The position numbers and the translations under genes were made by a program. The notes under the pieces were generated by a model, which was not told where the DNA came from, did no database searches, and worked only from the letters and a program-made list of their open reading frames with translations. From assembly GCA_030637665.1 (NCBI GenBank), contig DAOWGA010000338.1, positions 1 through 6,703 of the forward strand: DNA of 6,703 nucleotides. Direction: 5' to 3'. The number at the start of each line of letters is the position of its first letter. Position 1 is the stretch's first letter. Source of the stretch: Lysobacterales bacterium (lineage in GTDB: Bacteria > Pseudomonadota > Gammaproteobacteria > Xanthomonadales > SZUA-36). Of this stretch, positions 6,336 through 6,703 are shown piece after piece.

Positions 6336-6402
6336 ATTTATGCTGGAATTAATTGCATCATTTCCGGTCAAAGCCGGCGTTCACAAAAGATATGCCAACA
6401 AT

Positions 6403-6406
6403 GAGG
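6403..6406 (+). promoter_or_regulatory. Ribosome-binding site deciding the lipoprotein start
   Basis: GAGG at 6403-6406 is 6 nt before ATG 6413. The in-frame ATG at 6401 overlaps this site and has no motif of its own, so 6413 is preferred. Confidence 0.55.
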
Positions 6407-6412
6407 TTTGCA

Positions 6413-6703
6413 ATGAAACAAAACCATAAGGCAGACACAGTCCTGATTTCAGTCCTGCTGTTTATCCTGGTCACATTTTCAGCCTGCGCCGTGCCGGAAC
6501 GCGATCAGGCGGAGCCCGCAACGCCGGTGGTCGAACAAAGCGAGGATGCAAGTGCAAGCGATCCTGCCGAAGCAAGCGGCCCCACCGGGCTCGACATCCC
6601 GTTGGATGGCAGCAGCCTGGAAGCTTTTGAACAGAGCATGGACAAAATCAGCAAGACCAGTTCAGCGTCAGATTACAAAACCGTGCAAAACGCGATCGAT
6701 TAT
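6413..6703 (+). CDS. Lipoprotein, possibly DUF6694-type, N-terminal part
   Basis: Ninety-seven residues are present and the frame is still open at the right edge, so the gene is cut by the window. The N-terminus has a positive start (MKQNHK), a hydrophobic core (VLISVLLFILV) and a lipobox-like FSAC with the lipidated cysteine at residue 25. Phe at -3 is unusual, since Leu is commonest. Residues 26-62 form a low-complexity Glu/Ala/Ser/Pro-rich linker, as is common between a lipid anchor and a folded domain. From about residue 63 a conserved-looking block begins, GLDIPLDGSSLEAFEQSMDK. It resembles the DGSSxEAFxxSxxKI opening of DUF6694 lipoproteins; this is from memory and the visible stretch is short. 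No function is known from what is seen. It is 77 nt after rsmC, with no clear terminator or promoter between. Confidence 0.75.
   Translation, partial: MKQNHKADTVLISVLLFILVTFSACAVPERDQAEPATPVVEQSEDASASDPAEASGPTGLDIPLDGSSLEAFEQSMDKISKTSSASDYKTVQNAIDY

Noticed and set aside
6364..6377. CCGG...CCGG inverted repeat after rsmC as a terminator
   Set aside because: The stem is only 4 bp and no T tract follows, so it is not supported as a terminator.
6353..6393. Possible promoter (TTGCAT and GATAT) before the lipoprotein
   Set aside because: The spacing between the boxes is about 30 nt, far from the usable range, and no other pair fits.

Overview
The window reads as ordinary chromosome from a gammaproteobacterium of moderate-to-high GC content, most like the Lysobacterales/Wenzhouxiangella or Chromatiales group. 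This rests on a RimO of almost exactly E. coli length and sequence style, an RsmC-type rRNA methyltransferase, an M13 peptidase, and REP-like intergenic palindromes of the sort common in Pseudomonas/Xanthomonas relatives. The lineage is inferred from general resemblance; no search was run. All eight genes lie on the + strand, and there is no phage, insertion sequence, tRNA, rRNA or CRISPR array.

Region 1 (1-348): the C-terminal end of an M13 (neprilysin/PepO-type) zinc metallopeptidase, closed by a strong intrinsic terminator.

Region 2 (384-2831): a compact three-gene cassette. It holds an ECF sigma factor, a single-pass membrane protein placed and built like an anti-sigma factor but without a zinc-binding motif, and an exported coiled-coil protein with two PDZ domains and no protease domain. 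The likely logic is an envelope-sensing sigma-factor module, with the membrane protein restraining the sigma factor and the periplasmic PDZ protein acting as sensor or effector. That functional link is inferred from order and architecture. This cassette is the least conventional part of the window.

Region 3 (2832-3045): no gene. It contains two 62-nt REP/BIME-like units, 59/62 identical and 75 nt apart. Each holds two perfect 6-bp hairpins enclosed by an outer stem. A good sigma70-like promoter (TTGAGC, 17 nt, CATAAT) abuts the second unit, followed by a dyad that overlaps the ribosome-binding site of the next gene.

Region 4 (3046-6335): a tight run of three genes, probably one transcript. 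They are a cation diffusion facilitator of the ZnT9-like type, rimO (methylthiotransferase for ribosomal protein S12) and rsmC (16S rRNA m2G1207 methyltransferase). Gaps are 10 and 19 nt. The last two both modify the small ribosomal subunit; the transporter has no obvious link to them.

Region 5 (6336-6703): a short spacer and the start of a secreted lipoprotein that runs off the right edge and whose mature part resembles DUF6694-type lipoproteins.
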